64,000 nucleotides of DNA from Tunturibacter gelidoferens (GTDB taxonomy: Bacteria; Acidobacteriota; Terriglobia; Terriglobales; Acidobacteriaceae), in NCBI RefSeq assembly GCF_040358255.1, contig NZ_CP132938.1:2294001-2358000 (forward strand). The letters run 5' to 3'. Position numbers and translations under genes: made by a program. The notes below the pieces were generated by a model. That model had not been told where the DNA came from and made no database searches. It worked only from the letters and a program-made list of their open reading frames with translations. The number at the start of each line of letters is the position of its first letter. Position 1 is the first letter of the stretch. Positions 55,151-64,000 of this stretch are shown here, piece by piece.

Positions 55151-56106
55151 TTCGATATTTGGCTCTTAGCGAGCGACCCGTGAATGGATCGAATTGCGAG
55201 TACATGCAACACGACCGCCAACGGCACGAAGAATCCTGGAATGAGCAGAAACGGAAACATGCCGATCATCCGATCGGGAACTTCTGCGTGGATCAGATTG
55301 AGTGGCCCGGGAGTAGTGAGTATGGCCCGAGTGACAACGTTTAGCAGAGCGAGAAGGCCCAGGATATTCCAAGCGCTTGCAAGTTTTAATCCCCATCGTC
55401 CGCGTGTGGACAACCCATCCAGAGCAAAGGGTAGATTGATGCCGGGATCACTCGTCACGACGTGAAACGCAATGTTTGGAGTGACCTCTTTAGATCCGCG
55501 GGACAGCTTCCACACTCCGGAGCCCGCACACCGATGGGCGGCGAGTTCGTCGGGATCAGCCGGACTGCCAAATGCGTTCACGTATGCCGGACTCGCGAAG
55601 AGCCCCCGTGCAGTCCCAGGGTAGGACCGGACCCGTCGTACCGAGTCCTTCGGCGCTTTGAGTTTGAAGAACACGTCCACATCTTCACGGGGCTCCTGAT
55701 CCCAGCCGAAGGAGTACGGCTCAATTTCCATTTTCAGAGACGGAAAGCGAGTGATGAAATCCCTAAGCAGCGGTGCGAGTATCTCGCGAGCCATAGTCAG
55801 CGGGCACGCGATCTTGATAGTGCCGCTGGGGTCAGAGCGGCGGGCCTCCAGGAACTCCTCCCCATCTGTAAGCGTACGTAACGCACGTCTACAGGCGAGA
55901 AGATACTCCCTGCCCGCGTCTGTCAAAATCAATCCTTTCGGACCCCTGTGCGCAAGAAGTATGCCCAGGTGTTTTTCAAGACGAGTGAGAGATCTGCTCA
56001 CCGTCGACGCTGGTTGATGTAGCGCCTTCCCGGCAGCGCTCAGTGTTCCCGCCTGCGCGGCGATTACAAATGTCCGGACGTCGTTCAGATCAACATGGTG
56101 CGGCAT
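55147..56106 (-). CDS. Chimeric ORF: LysR-type regulator joined to a membrane-protein tail
   Basis: About 319 residues from 56106 (MPHHVDLNDVRTFVIAAQAG). Residues ~1-230 are a LysR regulator: HTH (LSAAGKALHQPASTVSRSLT) and the start of the effector domain (GTIKIACPLTMAREILAPLL, RGLFASPAYVNAFG). The effector domain stops before its last strands. From about residue 235 (RGRWGLKLASAWNILGLLAL) the text becomes two hydrophobic helices ending HVLAIRSIHGSLAKSQ, matching the tail of an unrelated small membrane protein family. It is probably a deletion fusion and non-functional as a regulator, though DNA binding may remain. Confidence 0.65.
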   Translation of the reverse strand: MPHHVDLNDVRTFVIAAQAGTLSAAGKALHQPASTVSRSLTRLEKHLGILLAHRGPKGLILTDAGREYLLACRRALRTLTDGEEFLEARRSDPSGTIKIACPLTMAREILAPLLRDFITRFPSLKMEIEPYSFGWDQEPREDVDVFFKLKAPKDSVRRVRSYPGTARGLFASPAYVNAFGSPADPDELAAHRCAGSGVWKLSRGSKEVTPNIAFHVVTSDPGINLPFALDGLSTRGRWGLKLASAWNILGLLALLNVVTRAILTTPGPLNLIHAEVPDRMIGMFPFLLIPGFFVPLAVVLHVLAIRSIHGSLAKSQISN

Positions 56107-56405
56107 GATGTGTTCCGACCAGTCACTGGTAATAGTGATTCTTTCCCGGACAGTCTCAACCATTCAAGGTCCGCAAGACGGACGCATCAAATTTTTCGTG
56201 CGGAGACCGTAAGTCAGTATCCTTCTTCCTTTGCATTAGCGCAAAATAGCTTTGCGTTCATCAGCTCTCCGGCGACTCAGAATACCGCATCTGTTCTATA
56301 GACGACATACGACGAGATGCTTTCACCTGATCTCAAACAAATGACTCACGCGGAACACTTTAAAGCACCCATGGATGCTGGCTATCCGGGAAGAGCGAAG
56401 AAGAC

Positions 56406-57268
56406 ATGAAAGTTTTGGTTACTGGAGCAACGGGAAATGTAGGTTCTGTGGTGGTCCGGGAACTCTTAAAGCGCGGCGCTGAAGTCCGTGCGTTGATTCG
56501 TAAACCCGACGCCGCTCATAAGCTGCCAGCGAGCGTTGAGGTTGCCATCGGCGATTTGCTTGATCCCGTTTCACTAGAAGCAGCGATGAAAGGAGTCGAC
56601 AAGCTCTTTCTGTTGAATGCCATCGTTGCGGATGAGTTGACGCAGGCGCTGATCGCATACGGCATCGCCAAACGGATCGGTTTGAAGCATGTGACCTACC
56701 TGTCTGTCTTCAAGGTGCAGGAGTTCCGCGACGTGCCTCATTTCGCCTCTAAGCTTGCCGTCGAGAGCGCATTGCGTGAGTTCGGTGTGCCGTACACCAT
56801 TCTGCGTCCCGGTTACTACATGCAGAACGATATCGGCTTGAAGGATGCTCTCACTGGACCCGGCCTCTACCCAATGCCTCTAGGCACCGCCGGGATCGCC
56901 GCAGCAGACATGAGGGACATTGCGGAGGCGGCTGCGATCTCGCTCACAGAAGAGGGTCATGAAGAACAGACCTACGACATCGTGGCTCCCTCGCTTATCA
57001 GTGGCCCGGGAAACGCGGCACTATGGAGCAAACTGCTTGGCAAAGAGATCAAGTACACGGGGCACGATTTCGACCAGTCGGAAAGGACATGCGCGCACGA
57101 ATGCCGAGTTGGAGTGCTTACGATCTCCGCATGATGCTCCAAGGCTACTTCGAACGAGGGTTCGCCTCGACCGAGACGGAAGTTGCGCGTCTGAGGAAAC
57201 TACTTGGTCATACGCCTCGCAGTTATGAGGATTTTGCCGTAGAGACAACAAAACTCTGGAACGCATAA
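56406..57268 (+). pseudogene. NmrA-like NAD(P)H-binding protein, frameshifted
   Basis: KVLVTGATGNVGSVVVRELL gives the cofactor loop; VRALIRKPDAAHKL, DKLFLLNAIVADELTQALIA, VTYLSVFKVQEFRDVPHF and YTILRPGYYMQND follow. The frame is intact to about residue 222 (KYTGHDFDQ). Near 57,080 it shifts, and the true ending (MRARMPSWSAYDLRMMLQGY, then LLGHTPRSYEDFAVET) is read in another frame to 57268. Restored length is about 285 residues. Like others of its type it lacks the SDR catalytic YxxxK. Confidence 0.75.
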
Positions 57269-57295
57269 CAAACCTCTACTGAACCTGGAAATTAC

Positions 57296-58213
57296 ATGAC
57301 GACTACGAGACAACAAATTGCGGGCTTTCGGAGTGAATCGGCCACCGTGAATGGCGTTAGTCTTCACTACTGGGTCGGCGGCGATCCGAACGGTCCACCT
57401 GTGCTGCTTTGGCATGGGTTTCTTGGAACTGCGTATTCGTGGCACAAGTTGATGCCGCTGCTCGCAGATGCAGGGTACTCGGTTCTCGTCCCAGACATGC
57501 GCGGATATGGAGACTCCGATAAGCCCGCAGGAGATGCCGGTTACGACGGCGCGGCCCTCGCTGAAGAGTTCCGGTCGCTTGTAGGACAAATAGGGTTTGG
57601 TGTAGGGCGTCCGCTAACGCTTCTTGCGCACGATATGGGAGCACCGCCCGCGCTCCTCTGGGCCGCAAAGTACCCAGACGAGATCGCGGTGCTTCTCTAC
57701 ATCGAAGCGCCGGTGATGCTGCAGTCCATCCTTGAAAAGATCATCACCTTCACGCCTGGAGCAATGGTAAAAGGCAGCATGTGGTGGTGGGTTCTTCCTC
57801 TCGCACCAGGTGTTCCTGAAGCTCTCCTCGTCGGTAAAGAGAGAGAGTTCCTTAACTGGTTCTATCTCGGAGATGCTGTCGTAAAACATGAAGCGATCCC
57901 GCCTGAGACAGTGGATGAATATCTGCGTACTTTCGCTGGCGTTGAAGGCGTGCTGGGAGCGCTTGGCGTCTACCGCACGGTCTTTACGACCATGACGCAG
58001 ACGTTGCCGCTCACACGAAACAAGGTCCAGCTGCCCGTCGTCGCCATTGGCGGAGAAAAAGGATTGGGAGCGCGCGTTGGCCAGTCTGTGGCGATGGTGG
58101 CGGCCAATCTCAAAAGCGTTGTTCTGCCAGACTGTGGCCACTTCGTTCCAGAAGAGCGTCCCGAAGCTGTCCTGGAGCAGCTTGACCGGGTCAACATTCA
58201 AAGGAAGCTGTGA
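57296..58213 (+). CDS. Alpha/beta hydrolase, epoxide-hydrolase-like
   Basis: 305 residues. LLWHGFLGTAYSWHKLMPLL (oxyanion HG), LVPDMRGYGDSDKP and LLAHDMGAPPALLWAAKYPD show the fold; the nucleophile is Asp in HDMG, as in epoxide hydrolases and haloalkane dehalogenases. The catalytic His is in DCGHFVPEERPEAV. A cap domain lies between. The lid residues do not separate epoxide from halide substrates. It is 27 bases after the broken NmrA gene and nearly abuts the next cupin gene (ends 58213, next ATG 58215). Confidence 0.85.
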   Translation: MTTTRQQIAGFRSESATVNGVSLHYWVGGDPNGPPVLLWHGFLGTAYSWHKLMPLLADAGYSVLVPDMRGYGDSDKPAGDAGYDGAALAEEFRSLVGQIGFGVGRPLTLLAHDMGAPPALLWAAKYPDEIAVLLYIEAPVMLQSILEKIITFTPGAMVKGSMWWWVLPLAPGVPEALLVGKEREFLNWFYLGDAVVKHEAIPPETVDEYLRTFAGVEGVLGALGVYRTVFTTMTQTLPLTRNKVQLPVVAIGGEKGLGARVGQSVAMVAANLKSVVLPDCGHFVPEERPEAVLEQLDRVNIQRKL

Positions 58214-58214
58214 A

Positions 58215-58897
58215 ATGAATCCGAAGATCAACCGTCGTCAGATTACGGAATTCGCAATAGCCGCTGGTGTCTTATCTGCATCACGATCGGCTCAAGCATT
58301 TGCATTTTCAATCTTCGGTGCGCAAGTCGACACGGACAAACTCTCAAGGAGACGCAACATGCCCGAAATACAAATACAATACCCGCCCCTTCCGCCCGAC
58401 GATCTCAATCGCACTTTGGCATCCACGAATCCCGATCATGAAGGAAAACTGCCCCACATTGGTCTCGTCGGAGATACCTACACCATCACCGTCGATGGAG
58501 TCGACACAAAAGGCCAGTTCTGCGTGGTCGATATGCACATCCCACCCGGCGGTGGACCTGGGCCACATCGCCATGACTTTGAAGAGATATTCATCGTGCT
58601 GAATGGAGAGATCGAAGCAACATTTCGCGGAGAGAAATCCGTCGTCCGCGGGGGTGAAACAATCACATTCCTGCCAATGCTCCGCATCAGTTCCACAACG
58701 CGTCTGCAAACCCAGCCCGTCTGATCTGTATTTGCTCCCCGGCTGGACATGAGAAATTCTTCCTGGAAGTCGGCGTCCCCGTGGCGACTCGCACCACAGC
58801 TCCGCCCAAACTGGACGACAAACAGATAGCCGCGTTTCTTGAGAAGGCGAAGGCACTTGCGCCCAAATACCACACCGAACTTCTGAAAGAAGCCTAA
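58215..58897 (+). pseudogene. Cupin protein with Tat-like signal, frameshifted
   Basis: ATG 58215 directly after the hydrolase stop. NRRQITEFAIAAGVLSASRS resembles a twin-arginine signal. Cupin motif 1 (IPPGGGPGPHRHDFEEIFIV) is in the first frame. After about 58,670 the motif 2 text (PANAPHQFHNASANPARLIC) and the end (LDDKQIAAFLEKAKALAPKY) are in another frame to TAA at 58897. One base restores a ~225-residue exported cupin. Confidence 0.72.
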
Positions 58898-59214
58898 TCG
58901 GCTTCCCGGTAGTGATCTGCGCATTGGTTCAGATGCTCAGAAGCGCGTTTTCTATGAGCAGGTCACTGATGTCAAGGTTTGTTCTTCGTCTTTTCCTTCA
59001 TAGGGCTTTTGCTTTGGTTGTTGTTCACAGTTTCGTTGCTCTCCACCGGGTTTCTATTCGCACTCTGGATGAGCTGTCTTGATGCAAGCTCGGTGCCGGT
59101 TGGGGTTCGAGAGGAGAGGCGATGCTGCCATTTATCGGTCGGCCTTGGAAGACCAAAACGCGCACGCAGTCATCGGAACACGGTGTCGTTGCAACGGGTG
59201 AACAGGGTCATCTT
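58898..59214. other. Non-coding region beside IS110
   Basis: No supported gene. It lies downstream of the minus-strand transposase and probably includes one end of the IS element, but IS110 elements lack simple terminal repeats and I cannot place the boundary. Confidence 0.4.
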
Positions 59215-60300
59215 TTAGGCCGTTTGCTCGTAGAACGGCATATACGGTTCTTGCGTGGTCCAGAGGCGATGGAGCAGCACGGCCAGCTTGCGAGCAACTG
59301 CAACGACGGCCTTGCTCTTGGCCTGCTTGCCTCCTCTTGCAGCCAGATGGAGTCCCCACTGTCGAAGCGCTGAGTCCCTCCCATGCGGTCGGAGGATGTG
59401 GTTGGAGCACTCGATCAGCAGACTTCGAAGATAGGCGTTGCCGGCATGGGTGATGCCGAGCTGAGGATCATGATCTCCGGACTGACTGCGGCGCGGCCGC
59501 AGGCCGAGGTAACAGCCGACATCGCGACTTCGTCCGAACCGTTCCTTGCTGCCGAGGGTCAGCACGAAGGTCAAGGCGGTGAGGTGGCCGACGCCGTGAA
59601 CCTTCAGCAGGGCCTGTGTCTCGGGATACTCGGTCTGGCCCAGCTGCTGGATCTGCCGATCGTACTGCTTGATCTTGACTGTCATCTCCGCGATCTGCCG
59701 GAGCACTGGACCGAGCGCCTGTGCCAGTCCAGGCGGCATAACGGCCAGGCTGCGCTGAGCGAAGCACGTTGTAGCGGACGCGGGCATACGGTAACCGCAG
59801 GATTTCGTTAGACCACGAACGGCGTTCACCGCAGCCGTGCGCAGTCGCACCAGCAGTGCTCGCGCACGGATCAGGGTGAGGGCCTCCTGCTGCGCGACGG
59901 TGCGGTGGGCGATCGGCCGCAGTATGTTCGGATCAAGCCGGGCATAACGCGCCAGCTTCTCAGCATCGACTTGATCGCTCTTCCGATCACTGTGCGAGAT
60001 AGCCCGCAGCTCACGGACGTTCGCCACGATGACTTCGTGGCCTAGTTCCTGCAGCTGTGCGCTGATCCAGATCGAGTGCGTTCCAGCCTCCATCGCAACC
60101 CGCGCGGGAGGCACATCAATGAACCAGTTCTCGATTGCCTTCGGGGTGGTTCGGAAGCGTCCCCGATCAACTACTTCTCCGTCCTGGTTGAGGGTGCAGT
60201 AATGGCTCCAGACATCGCCAAGGTCGATGCCGATCGTCATCTCAACCTTGGCTTGCCTGCGTGGAACTTCAGCGATGAGGTGCTGCGCTGGCTTCTTCAT
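59215..60300 (-). CDS. IS110-family transposase (DEDD type)
   Basis: 361 residues, intact. The N-terminal RuvC-like DEDD domain shows IGIDLGDVWSHYCTL (first D), VAMEAGTHSIWISAQL (E) and RKSDQVDAEKLARYARL (last two D). The C-terminal Transposase_20 domain has LLKVHGVGHLTALTFVLTLG, FGRSRDVGCYLGLRPRRSQS and GITHAGNAYLRSLLIE with the serine region. Members of this family use a structured non-coding RNA from one end of the element to choose donor and target. The insertion lies between a broken cupin gene and the quinone reductase gene. Being intact, it may be active. Confidence 0.93.
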   Translation of the reverse strand: MKKPAQHLIAEVPRRQAKVEMTIGIDLGDVWSHYCTLNQDGEVVDRGRFRTTPKAIENWFIDVPPARVAMEAGTHSIWISAQLQELGHEVIVANVRELRAISHSDRKSDQVDAEKLARYARLDPNILRPIAHRTVAQQEALTLIRARALLVRLRTAAVNAVRGLTKSCGYRMPASATTCFAQRSLAVMPPGLAQALGPVLRQIAEMTVKIKQYDRQIQQLGQTEYPETQALLKVHGVGHLTALTFVLTLGSKERFGRSRDVGCYLGLRPRRSQSGDHDPQLGITHAGNAYLRSLLIECSNHILRPHGRDSALRQWGLHLAARGGKQAKSKAVVAVARKLAVLLHRLWTTQEPYMPFYEQTA

Positions 60301-60375
60301 GGGAATAGTCTCTCTCCGTCTCGAAAGACCTGCTCATCCCATTTGTCATTACTGATGATTGCCTGCTGATCGTGA

Positions 60376-60395
60376 CCCCGGCGATCGATCCGGGG
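60376..60395. other. GC hairpin between IS110 and the reductase gene
   Basis: CCCCGG-CGATCGAT-CCGGGG is a perfect 6-base stem with a self-complementary loop. It lies 76 bases upstream of the transposase start and 8 bases past the reductase stop. It could belong to the IS110 left end and its RNA, or end the reductase transcript. Confidence 0.4.
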
Positions 60396-60403
60396 ACGTA
60401 CTC

Positions 60404-61406
60404 TCACCTATTGGTGTCCAAAAGAATCGTTCCCTGAATTTCACGGTCTTCCAGAAGACGGTGTCCTTCGGCCGTCTGGCTTAGCGGGAGCACGCGCGCG
60501 ATGGAAGGACGTAGCTTCTCCTCCAACGTGGCCTTAACCAGGAACTCCACTCCTTCACGGATCAGCTCCGGCTTAGCCAGAAAAACCGGCAGATAAAACC
60601 CCGTCATCGTTTGCGATTTTTGCATGAGCCGGCGCGGCGCGAAGGGCTGTCCTGGGCCGCGTGTCGATCCGAAGATGATGTAACGACCAAACGGTGCGAG
60701 ACATTCAAAGCTCTGCTCGAAGATCTCACCGCCCACTGATTCGAGAAGCACATCGACTCCTCGCCCTCCCGTACTTTCAAGGACACGTTTCGTCCAGCCC
60801 TCTTGTGTGTAGTCGATTGCATCGTCCGCACCCAGACCGCGGATGAACTCTAATTTCTCATTTGTGCTGGCGGTTCCGGGGACTGTACCTGCGCCGAGGA
60901 TCTTCGCAATCTGAACTGCGAGACTACCCACGCCTCCCGAAGCACCTTGAACCAGGACCGATTCTCCATGCTGAATCTGCGTCGATGCCGTCAATAGGAG
61001 GTATGCGGTGAGACCCTGATTCGGGAGCGCAGCGAAGAGGTCGGCGTTTGCTGACTCTGGGATCTCCACGCAGAAATTGGTTTCGGCAACGACTTTTTGA
61101 GCATAGCCACCACCTTTGGGCGTATAGGCCACCACTTTTTTTGCCAATCCAGGCCTTGTCGTCTTTCGAACCGGCTGCAATCACCTTACCTACCGCCTGC
61201 AGGCCTGAGATGTGTGGCAATTCAATGCCGCCGACGTGGGTTTCGGAGCGGTTATATGTGCCTTGACGTTCGCGGATGTCGACGAAGTTGACGCTCGATC
61301 GTTCCACCTCAATGAGCAACTCGTTGTTCCCAGGTGCAGGCTCTGGCCTGTCTCCGAACTGCAGGACATCGCGTGTGCCGAATTGTTCAAAATAGATTGC
61401 TTTCAT
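60404..61406 (-). pseudogene. Zinc-type MDR quinone/NADPH reductase, frameshifted in A7 run
   Basis: Start at 61406 (MKAIYFEQFGTRDVLQFGD) with GAGGTG upstream. The N-terminal GroES-like half (NELLIEVERSSVNFVDIRER, GLQAVGKVIAAGS) is in one frame. The catalytic half (VVAYTPKGGGYAQKVV, ALPNQGLTAYLLL, VLVQGASGGVGSLAVQIAKI) continues in another after seven A (plus-strand T-run 61136-61142). Removing one A restores a ~334-residue quinone-oxidoreductase-like MDR (QOR type, no catalytic zinc ligands seen). A sequencing error at this homopolymer is plausible. Confidence 0.78.
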
Positions 61407-61481
61407 ACATTCACCTCTTCGAGGATGTGAGGAACTGCAGGCTGTCTGCAAGGTCCAACGGCTGTATACATTCAGCTGCAC

Positions 61482-62467
61482 CTAGTGAGCAGTTTTCAGC
61501 TCCGCATATATCGATCCGACAAACCTGTCTGCACTCGTTCCCAGCCCGGCAGGCAGGGGAGCAAGGCCACCCGGTACCTTGGCGCCGTAGGGCAAAGTCA
61601 GCTTCGCGGCAAGCACGTCTTGCAGACTCTTGCCGTCGCGGACCATCTGCGGCACCTTTGCCTGCACGTCGAGAATCATGCTGCGGTATGGCGCGATGTC
61701 GGCTTCGTGGATGATGGTTCCGTGACCTGGGACCAGCGTTGTCTTTGGACCTGAAAGCTTCATTACGACATCCAACGCCTCCAGCACCCCCTGAATGTTC
61801 CACCATGCTGTGGATCGATGAAGGGGTATCCATAGTTTCTATAAAAATCGCCGATCATCATCACGTCGGCCTTCTCAAACCGCACGATGGTGTCGCCATC
61901 CGTATGAGCGGAGCGAATGGGGATCAAGTCGACGGTCTCGCCGTCCATTCGAATCTTCAGCGGCTCGCCCATCCCATACGTCAGAACCGGGAGGTGGTCA
62001 GGGTCAGTTCCAGAGGCCGCCGTGCCAATCGCTGCTGCCACCGGAGGAGGAAACCCCTGGCTTAACTGCTCCTGTACCTCTTCTCTCGCAAGAATCAGTG
62101 CGCCCATTCTCGCAAACTGCGGGTTGCCGCCTGTGTGGTCTGGATGCTCGTGGGTATCTACCAGAAAACGGATCGGCGATGGGCTTATCTTCCGGATCGA
62201 CGCAGTCAGCTTGTCGGACAGGGGAGCATAACTCGCATCGACCATGAGTATCCCCTCTGGTCCGGCGAGCACACCAACTCTGCCACCCGCGCCCTCTGGA
62301 TGGCCTGGATCAGTCCCATACGAACCGGTAAGAACATAGACATTCAGCCCAACATTCTCCGTGACGAATTCGGTTCTGTCATATTGAATGCCCTGGGAGT
62401 ACGCGTCGGCACAAAAGAACGTTTTTGCAACGGCCAGCGAGATGCCAAGAAAGCTTCTTGTTCTCAT
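61482..62467 (-). pseudogene. Exported metallo-beta-lactamase-fold hydrolase, frameshifted
   Basis: Start at 62467 with a signal peptide (SFLGISLAVAKTFFCADAYS). The first frame has the metal motif FLVDTHEHPDHTGGNPQF (H-x-H-x-D-H) and LIPIRSAHTDGDTIV and reaches FIDPQHGG. The rest (LEALDVVMKLSGPKTTLVPG with the final HG, then YRSMILDVQAKVPQMV) lies in another frame; the shift is near 61,800. Restored it is about 328 residues. Substrate unknown; such proteins are often called beta-lactamase-like but hydrolyse many esters and thioesters. Confidence 0.75.
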
Positions 62468-62606
62468 GATGGTTCCTCTCGAACTTCATTGATCACGGTT
62501 TGCATCGTCATCTTTTCCTGTTTGATGGCGACTGTCATCATTGACAATAATGGCGATCGTAATTAATATCAAGACGTCAGCCAATCCGGTCTGATGGAGC
62601 GTTACC

Positions 62607-63161
62607 GTGAAGGTGTCCAAAGAAAAAGCTGCCGAGAATCGCGAACTGATCCTTACCGGGGCCGCGCGTCTCTTCCGCGAAAAGGGAGTCCACGGCGTCG
62701 GCGTCGATGCGTTGACCGAGGCGGCCGGTCTGACTCATGGCAGCTTATATAGCCGTTTCGGCTCGAAGGACAACTTGCTCGCGGAGTCCCTGAGGCATGG
62801 CCATGCTCTCAGCCAGTCCAGAGCCAGTGGCGTCAAGAGTCTGGGCGACGCTATCTCGGCATATCTCTCTCCGGTTCATCGCGACAACCCTGGATCGGGC
62901 TGCTTCATGGCCGCGTTGGGTTGCGACATGCCGAGGCAGAGCAAAGAAGTCCGCGCAAGTTTTACTCAGATCGTTCGCAACAACATAACGCGTTTGGCCG
63001 GACTCTTACCTATAGGACGCAAACGCAAAAACGAGGATGAGCTTCTGTCGACGATGGCGACCATGGTTGGTGCAATGATCCTCGCGCGCGCCGTCGATGA
63101 CGCGGCATTCTCGGATCGCATCTTGTCCGCAGCCAAAACACAGCTAATTGAGCGGAAGTAA
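62607..63161 (+). CDS. TetR/AcrR-family regulator
   Basis: 184 residues from a GTG at 62607, with GGAG 9 bases upstream. The HTH (LILTGAARLFREKGVHGVGV, then LTEAAGLTHGSLYSRFGSKD) is followed by a TetR_C domain with SGCFMAALGCDMPRQSKEVR, a segment common in the electrophile-responsive group that pairs with quinone reductases or reductase/DoxX genes. It is divergent from the hydrolase gene and slightly overlaps the DoxX remnant. Confidence 0.88.
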   Translation: MKVSKEKAAENRELILTGAARLFREKGVHGVGVDALTEAAGLTHGSLYSRFGSKDNLLAESLRHGHALSQSRASGVKSLGDAISAYLSPVHRDNPGSGCFMAALGCDMPRQSKEVRASFTQIVRNNITRLAGLLPIGRKRKNEDELLSTMATMVGAMILARAVDDAAFSDRILSAAKTQLIERK

Positions 63162-63545
63162 GGGAGCGCTACATGAGGCCACCAAAGCGATCTACTGGTC
63201 GTCCACGATTTTGTTTGCATTAGTCTTTGCAACCACTGGCACCTTGTATCTGATTCATAGCCCGCAGATGGTCACGAAACTCGTCACATTGGGTTATCCG
63301 CCATATATGCTCGCCATCCTTGGCACCGCTAAGATTTGGGTCCCATTGCGCTAGTTATGCCAAGATTCCCCCGACTCAAAGAATGGGCCTATGCGGGATT
63401 CGTCTTCGATTTCCTCGGCGCCATCTGGTCGCACCTCGCGGTACAAGGCCTCGGAAGAGCTGCCGCTGTCGTTCTGCTACCGCTCGCTCTCATAACGGTC
63501 TCCTACGTGAGCTTTCACAGCCTGCCGGAAAAGCAAAAGGTCTAA
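63148..63545 (+). pseudogene. DoxX-like membrane protein, frameshifted
   Basis: The frame opens with a TTG inside the end of the TetR gene and gives ATKAIYWSSTILFALVFATT, LYLIHSPQMVTKLVTLGYPP and YMLAILGTAKIW. One base missing in a G-run near 63,335 throws the rest (GPIALVMPRFPRLKEWAYAG, FVFDFLGAIWSHLAV) into another frame, which ends at 63545. Restored it is a ~130-residue four-helix protein, related to the intact gene at 47343. Confidence 0.72.
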
Positions 63546-64000
63546 CAATCTGAGGGGAAACCTTTGCCGACCTCCAGCAGAGGTCAATTGATCAGTCATG
63601 ATAAGTCGTCATAGCGGAAGTGACCCGCGAATCGGCTCGACAATTCTCTCGCCCTTCCGCACCCTCCTCAGCACCCTCGCAGCGCGGATCAGGAATCTTC
63701 TGATCGCGCAAATGCACGATTAGAGCGGCTTCTGAACGAGCGAGAAATATTTTTGCGCGTGACCTCTGCCGTGTCGGAGCAGCAGTCGTCGAAAAATTGA
63801 CCGATATTCTCAGCACCCTCAGAATCCTGGGAACATAGACATGTCTTCTCAAATGAATGATTTGTTCCGGCAGGTTGATCAGACCTCGGCCGTGCAGCGG
63901 CAGCGTTCTGAACTCCTGGGTTGGCAAGCGACCATTAGTGCGCGGGAGGCTCTCCCGCCAAACTTATTTTCACCATTTGAGTCGGTTCTTTAACCAGCCT
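63546..64000. repeat. Dispersed repeat, copy C region
   Basis: Contains GACCTC-CAGCA-GAGGTC (63569-63585), CCCTTCCGCACCCT and other GCACCCTC octamers (63,660-63,695 and 63,820), a degenerate TSAV motif at 63,760-63,785 (VTSAVSEQQS), and the ORF listed next. CCCTTCCGCACCCT is identical to the minus strand near 32,880. Confidence 0.6.
63841..63993 (+). CDS. Small ORF with SQM...QTSAVQRQRS motif
   Basis: 50 residues beginning MSSQMNDLFRQVDQTSAVQR and continuing QRSELLGWQATIS to TAA 63991-63993. It aligns with the mini-frame at 43735 (20 residues) and with the plus frame at 32,775-32,823. Compared with copy A, the core TSAVQRQRS is kept while codons differ synonymously (TCT/TCG, CGA/CGG, AGG/CGT). 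This suggests selection on the peptide. It could be the start of a longer, now truncated gene, or a true small protein. No ribosome site is clear. Confidence 0.45.
   Translation: MSSQMNDLFRQVDQTSAVQRQRSELLGWQATISAREALPPNLFSPFESVL

Overview
The window looks like a chromosomal segment of a soil Acidobacteriota, most likely family Acidobacteriaceae (Granulicella/Edaphobacter/Terriglobus type). This rests on the moderately high GC, a PEP-CTERM secreted protein, the style of the housekeeping genes and the many secreted beta-propeller and glycoside hydrolase proteins. The assignment is an inference from gene content, not from a marker-gene search.

Region 1 (1-13,140) is a compact, intact core. It holds a cupin, a PEP-CTERM protein, metG, a tail-collar protein, a GntR regulator with a sugar-acid type MFS transporter, and a tight plus-strand run: a MeaB GTPase fused to methylmalonyl-CoA epimerase, tsaB, rimI, a DUF465 protein, psd, pssA, a Usg-like semialdehyde-dehydrogenase relative and the ROK sugar kinase mak. 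It ends with a terminator and tRNA-Leu(CAA) at 13,196-13,282.

Region 2 (13.3-33 kb) is accessory DNA with many broken genes. First come a beta-helix-like membrane protein, a 5'-truncated NAD(P)-binding protein, a frameshifted acetoacetate decarboxylase, a sensorless histidine kinase, a frameshifted SnoaL protein and a frameshifted AlgE-type porin. Then follows a secreted polysaccharide-related cluster (PL5-like alginate lyase, TIM-barrel-like proteins, two GH5 enzymes, two beta-propellers). A PDDEXK (DUF1016) nuclease and a frameshifted tyrosine integrase close the region.

Region 3 (33-44 kb) is a metal-resistance block. The arsenic genes are acr3 and arsR, read divergently from arsM, two arsC-type reductases and a frameshifted CDF-like protein. 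A CusCBA-type RND copper/silver efflux operon follows, with a Cys/Met-rich small protein at its head and a palindrome just upstream.

Region 4 (44-63.5 kb) is a patchwork of small redox and stress genes: NmrA/SDR-type oxidoreductases, cupins, SnoaL and DoxX proteins, an alpha/beta hydrolase, an MDR quinone reductase and a metallo-beta-lactamase-fold hydrolase. They are mixed with TetR, AraC and LysR regulators, a phosphate-type MFS transporter and an IS110 transposase. Eleven genes between 15.9 and 63.4 kb carry an apparent single-base frameshift; none is seen in the first 13 kb.

The most unusual unexplained signal is a dispersed intergenic sequence family (about 19.87, 32.79, 43.74, 63.76 and 63.84 kb). 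Its copies encode variants of the peptide TSAVQRQRS, and three of them carry GCACCCTC motifs nearby. One copy has only synonymous changes against another in that core, which points to a conserved short coding sequence rather than a plain palindrome.
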